64,000 bases of DNA from Fictibacillus sp. b24 (GTDB taxonomy: Bacteria; Bacillota; Bacilli; Bacillales; Fictibacillaceae): positions 3,348,001-3,412,000 of the forward strand of contig NZ_JAUCES010000005.1 of NCBI RefSeq assembly GCF_030348825.1. The letters run 5' to 3'. Positions 61,269-64,000 of this stretch are shown here, in pieces. Below the pieces are notes generated by a model, which saw only the letters and a list, made by a program, of their open reading frames with translations, ran no database searches and was not told the origin of the DNA. The first letter of the stretch is position 1. Each line of letters begins with the position of its first letter. Both the position numbers and the translations under genes were made by a program.

Positions 61269-61754
61269 TTAGATAAATAAGTTGATTTTTGATTCATCTG
61301 CATCAGCAAGATATGAAGCTACACCTGCATAGTCTAAACCATCGATAAGTTCATCTTGCGTAATCCCCATAACATCCATTGACATTGTACAAGCAACCAT
61401 TTTCACATCCAGGTCTTGAGCCATTTCAATTAATTCTTTTAACGTCACGATGTTTTTCTTTTTCATCGTATACTTCATCATCTTTCCGCCTAGACCGCCA
61501 TAGTTCATTTTAGAAATACCAAGCTTTTCAGGTCCTCTTGGCATCATTTTTGCAAACATTTTATCCATGAATGTTTTCTTCACATTTACGTATTCTTCTT
61601 TTCTTAAGATGTTTAATCCCCAGAAAGTGAAGAACATTGTTACTTGTTTCCCCATAGCAGCTGCTCCTGTTGCGATAATAAAACTTGCCATCGCTTTATC
61701 AAGGTCACCGCTGAATACGACCATTGTTGATTTATCTTGTGTTTGTTGTTCCAT
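61269..61754 (-). CDS. DsrE-family sulfur carrier, DsrE2 type
   Basis: This 161-residue protein has the DsrE/F/H fold with MVVFSGDLDKAMASFIIATG at the N-terminus and the conserved cysteine in MVACTMSMDVMGI. The central basic, methionine-rich segment (FAKMMPRGPEKLGISKM) is typical of the longer DsrE2 group, which relays persulfide sulfur with TusA and rhodanese. It is in the persulfide operon. Confidence 0.88.
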   Translation of the reverse strand: MEQQTQDKSTMVVFSGDLDKAMASFIIATGAAAMGKQVTMFFTFWGLNILRKEEYVNVKKTFMDKMFAKMMPRGPEKLGISKMNYGGLGGKMMKYTMKKKNIVTLKELIEMAQDLDVKMVACTMSMDVMGITQDELIDGLDYAGVASYLADADESKINLFI

Positions 61755-61833
61755 TATAAAATCTCCTCCTCATAATTAACCCCTAGATTTACATGTCATA
61801 AGGAGGCATGTGAACATACCCCCTCATGCATGA

Positions 61834-62061
61834 TTAACCTTTTTGAATATAGAATTTGAATACGCCGTCTTCTTCTTTGTGTTCTAACAATTCATGACCA
61901 GATGATTTTGACCAAGCTGATAAGTCGTTTACTGCACCTTTATCAGTTGCAAGTACTTCCAAGATATCTCCGCTAGAAATAGTATCCATAGCTTTTTTTG
62001 TTTTTACGATTGGCATTGGGCAAGATAACCCTTTTGTATCTAAAGTTTGTTTTACGTTCAT
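61834..62061 (-). CDS. TusA-family sulfur carrier
   Basis: This 75-residue protein has the TusA motif DTKGLSCPMPIVKTKKAM with the sulfur-carrying cysteine. TusA proteins pass persulfide between rhodanese and DsrE proteins. It lies between the dioxygenase and DsrE2 genes. The ribosome site is AGGAGG. Confidence 0.93.
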   Translation of the reverse strand: MNVKQTLDTKGLSCPMPIVKTKKAMDTISSGDILEVLATDKGAVNDLSAWSKSSGHELLEHKEEDGVFKFYIQKG

Positions 62062-62092
62062 TTGAAGAACCTCCTAGTAATTTAAGTTTTAT

Positions 62093-63217
62093 TTATTCAG
62101 TGATCGCACAGCGGTTTGGACCAATTTCCATATCGCGCTGTTCATCAGTTGATGGATCGATTTTACCCATGTTCGTTTCACGAATTTCTTGATATGCGTT
62201 TGGCTGAGGCGGTAAGTTTTCTGTTACAGCCTTACGGAACTCATCTTCACTCTTAATGTTTAATCCTTCGTTCTTTTCAAATAGCTCTCCTAGAGGAGCT
62301 TGAACAGCACCCTTTTCATCAAGTTCGCTGATTTTACCAAAGTGAGCTGGCAATACCACTAGATCTTTTGAAAGATTGTTGTATTTGTTGTATAAAGAAT
62401 CACGCAGATCACTCACCCAGTCCTCAGCTTTACCAGCAAGGTCTGGACGTCCGATTGAATCCACAAATAGAATATCTCCAGATAGCAAGTATTGTCCGTC
62501 AACGATCATAGACGTACTTCCAATCGTATGACCTGGTGTATATAGCGGTTGAATTTCAATCTTTGTATTACCGATCGAAATGTCTTTGCCTTCTTCTAAT
62601 GCTTCATAAGAGAACGTTACTTCTTCAGCATCTTTTGGAGGCAGCCAGTACGTTGCGTTCGTTTTTTCCGCAAGACGGCGTCCGCCAGAAATGTGGTCAG
62701 CATGAAGGTGAGTATCAATCATGTGCTTAACTTCAATATTATGTTCTTTAGTAAAATCTTCGTAAGCTTCAATCGTACGAGCGGAATCAATGATTGCCGC
62801 TTCACCGTTTGATTCTACGAGATATGAAAGGCAGCCTTTACCGATTCGGTTGAATTGATAGATAGAGCCTCCATCCTTTAAGTCGCCGATCTTCACAGGC
62901 ATCAAGTATTCGCTCCAGGCTTTCATACCGCCTTCAAGGTAATACACATCTTTAATACCTGCTTCATCAAGCATCTCTGCTACCATTACAGAAGATCCTT
63001 CTTTCGCACAGACAACTAATACTTCTTCTTTTGGAAGGTGTTCTAATACATCTTCTACACCATCAATTAGATCGAAATAAGGACGGTTGATCGACTCAAT
63101 TCCTTTTCCTTCGATTTTCCAGTCTTTAAAATCACTTTCATTACGAACGTCTAGAATAAACATTTTGCCTTCTACAACACGTTTTGCTACTTCTTTAGCT
63201 GATAATGCTTTAACCAT
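62093..63217 (-). CDS. Rhodanese-persulfide dioxygenase fusion
   Basis: This 374-residue protein joins an N-terminal rhodanese domain (residues 1-108) to an ETHE1-like metallo-beta-lactamase domain (115-370). The rhodanese domain has its cysteine in VVCAKEGSS. The ETHE1-like domain has the iron ligands [11 protein letters not shown] and YTPGHTIGS. The latter oxidises glutathione- or bacillithiol-type persulfide to sulfite. The domain order is reversed relative to Staphylococcus CstB. A CstR-like operator overlaps its ribosome site. Confidence 0.92.
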   Translation of the reverse strand: MVKALSAKEVAKRVVEGKMFILDVRNESDFKDWKIEGKGIESINRPYFDLIDGVEDVLEHLPKEEVLVVCAKEGSSVMVAEMLDEAGIKDVYYLEGGMKAWSEYLMPVKIGDLKDGGSIYQFNRIGKGCLSYLVESNGEAAIIDSARTIEAYEDFTKEHNIEVKHMIDTHLHADHISGGRRLAEKTNATYWLPPKDAEEVTFSYEALEEGKDISIGNTKIEIQPLYTPGHTIGSTSMIVDGQYLLSGDILFVDSIGRPDLAGKAEDWVSDLRDSLYNKYNNLSKDLVVLPAHFGKISELDEKGAVQAPLGELFEKNEGLNIKSEDEFRKAVTENLPPQPNAYQEIRETNMGKIDPSTDEQRDMEIGPNRCAITE

Positions 63218-63221
63218 TTAA

Positions 63222-63237
63222 ATACCTCCCCAGGTAT
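63222..63237 (-). promoter_or_regulatory. CstR/CsoR-like operator over a ribosome site
   Basis: ATACC-TGGGGA-GGTAT on the minus strand is a perfect 5-6-5 inverted repeat. It resembles G-rich CsoR/CstR sites flanked by ATACC/GGTAT. It contains the GGGGAGG ribosome site of the dioxygenase gene. Confidence 0.45.
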
Positions 63238-63264
63238 AATTTGTTTTAAAATTTTTAATTAGAA

Positions 63265-63660
63265 TTAAAATGTTAATGTCATGTTTGCATCTTTTGCGAA
63301 ATCTAAGAACATCATTGCTCCGCCAACATCAATTCCGTCGATAAAGTCTTCTTTTTTCAGATTCATAACATCCATCGTCATTTGACAAGCGATGATCTTA
63401 ACGCCCATTTCTACAGCCATTTCAACCAGTTCCGGGATTGAAGGAACATTTGCTGCTTTAAATCCTTCAGCAATATTTTCTTTTCCTGCTGGCAGCGGCA
63501 AGTTTTTATAGCCCTCTTTATGAATTAAGTTCAGACCTTCAAATGTGAAGAAAATCGTTACTTCATAATCTGCAGATGCGGCAGCTGTTGCGATGTTGAA
63601 TACCTTGTATGCATCAAAAGCACTTCCGTTACTTGCGATAATTGCAGTTTTGTTAGCCAT
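63265..63660 (-). CDS. DsrE-family protein, short type
   Basis: This 131-residue DsrE-like protein has AIIASNGSAFDAYKVFNIAT at the start and the conserved cysteine in KIIACQMTMDVMNL, the same place as in the longer DsrE2 protein at 61269. Together they may form two successive sulfur relays. Its start overlaps the stop of the upstream rhodanese gene. Confidence 0.88.
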   Translation of the reverse strand: MANKTAIIASNGSAFDAYKVFNIATAAASADYEVTIFFTFEGLNLIHKEGYKNLPLPAGKENIAEGFKAANVPSIPELVEMAVEMGVKIIACQMTMDVMNLKKEDFIDGIDVGGAMMFLDFAKDANMTLTF

Positions 63661-64000
63661 TATTGATTTCCTCCTTCAGTTGTTCCAGTCCATTCTGACA
63701 TTCCTGGCAATACATTTTTCACACGCTCAAAACCTTTTTCAGATAAAACTTGAGCAGCCATATCACTTCTTGAGCCAGTACGGCAAATCACATGGATTTC
63801 TTTGTTTTTATCAAGTGTGTCTAATTTGCTTTCAAGTTCTCCTAAAGGAATAGATACTGCCCCAGGTATACGTTTGAACTCATATTCTGCAGGTTCTCTA
63901 ACATCAAGCAGAATCATGTCTTCTTTATTCTCAGCCAAAGCTTTTTCTAATTCATCGTTTTGAATCGTATGCTCAAACTTAGCTGCTTCTTTTACTTCAC
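63660..64000 (-). CDS. Rhodanese-domain protein, 5' end outside the window
   Basis: The visible 113 residues hold a full rhodanese domain with LLDVREPAEYEFKRIPGAVS and the active cysteine loop HVICRTGSRSD. The frame stays open to the window edge with a linker (EVKEAAKFEHTIQNDELEKA). No ribosome site is seen at internal starts. The linker resembles that of TusA-rhodanese fusion proteins in Bacilli, so an N-terminal TusA domain probably lies outside. Confidence 0.88.
   Translation of the reverse strand, partial: EVKEAAKFEHTIQNDELEKALAENKEDMILLDVREPAEYEFKRIPGAVSIPLGELESKLDTLDKNKEIHVICRTGSRSDMAAQVLSEKGFERVKNVLPGMSEWTGTTEGGNQ

Noticed and set aside
61755-61833. Second CstR operator between tusA and dsrE genes
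   Set aside because: A half-site-like ACATACCCCCT is present but no symmetrical partner.

Overview
The window is chromosomal DNA of a low-GC, endospore-forming Firmicute of the Bacillaceae type. Evidence for this includes two gerA-type germinant-receptor operons, spoVR, a LysM/GH18 spore-type glucosaminidase, a Ktr-type potassium channel subunit, an RFN-led rib operon, and AGGAGG-like ribosome sites with frequent TTG/GTG starts. A dispersed ~130 bp structured repeat of a kind I remember from Bacillaceae genomes is also present. Genus and species cannot be fixed from the sequence alone. No rRNA, tRNA, CRISPR array, IS transposase or prophage was seen.

Layout. 0.2-4.1 kb: two-component system plus MacB-like ABC transporter. 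4.5-7.5 kb: rib operon ribE-ribBA-ribH under an FMN riboswitch, but without ribD. 7.5-12.4 kb: ktrB/ktrD-like gene, two membrane proteins, and a yhbD-like regulator with a bactofilin-like protein. 12.6-13.1 kb: guanidine-I riboswitch and Gdx/SugE exporter. 13.2-17.2 kb: ger operon 1 (A-C-D-B). 17.2-25.7 kb: LysR/MFS pair, HxlR/MFS pair, flavin amine oxidase, DinB protein and SulP transporter. 26-30.6 kb: LysM-GH18 hydrolase, then a second rib locus (divergent ribA paralogue, ribD, HAD phosphatase) with no visible riboswitch. 30.9-34.6 kb: ger operon 2 (B-A-C). 34.6-37.5 kb: RsbR-like protein, a repeat nested in another repeat, and PadR-chrA. 37.6-39.4 kb: an ArsR-controlled permease operon whose small products carry vicinal cysteine pairs. 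39.4-43.5 kb: YdhK lipoprotein with a two-component system, then TetR-SDR. 43.8-45.6 kb: DUF202, DUF1232 and a fluC pair. 45.8-50.6 kb: a rearranged region with a full spoVR, a 5'-truncated spoVR copy, two copies of an unrecognised 227-residue gene and two small membrane-protein genes. 50.8-55.2 kb: TolB-like protein and the arsC / arsR-arsB-arsI cluster. 55.2-60.4 kb: small genes, then a CcdA/ResA-like/two-component/DUF302 operon. 60.5-64 kb: persulfide operon (TSUP, DsrE, TusA, rhodanese-persulfide dioxygenase, DsrE, rhodanese), cut by the window edge.

How it fits together. The right half is rich in thiol, arsenic and sulfur functions: ArsC, ArsB, ArsI, an ArsP-like permease, CcdA with a thioredoxin-like protein, and persulfide handling. 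The riboflavin pathway is split over two loci that together supply nearly every step, including a candidate for the phosphatase step.

The most unusual signals are not protein genes. Four intergenic arrays each repeat their own short motif every 20-21 bp just downstream of genes. A dispersed repeat shows compensatory base changes in an internal stem. A 16-bp palindrome sits at or next to stop codons of three unrelated genes. The most interesting coding signal is the ArsR/permease operon with its previously easy-to-miss 45-residue CC-CC-CC peptide.
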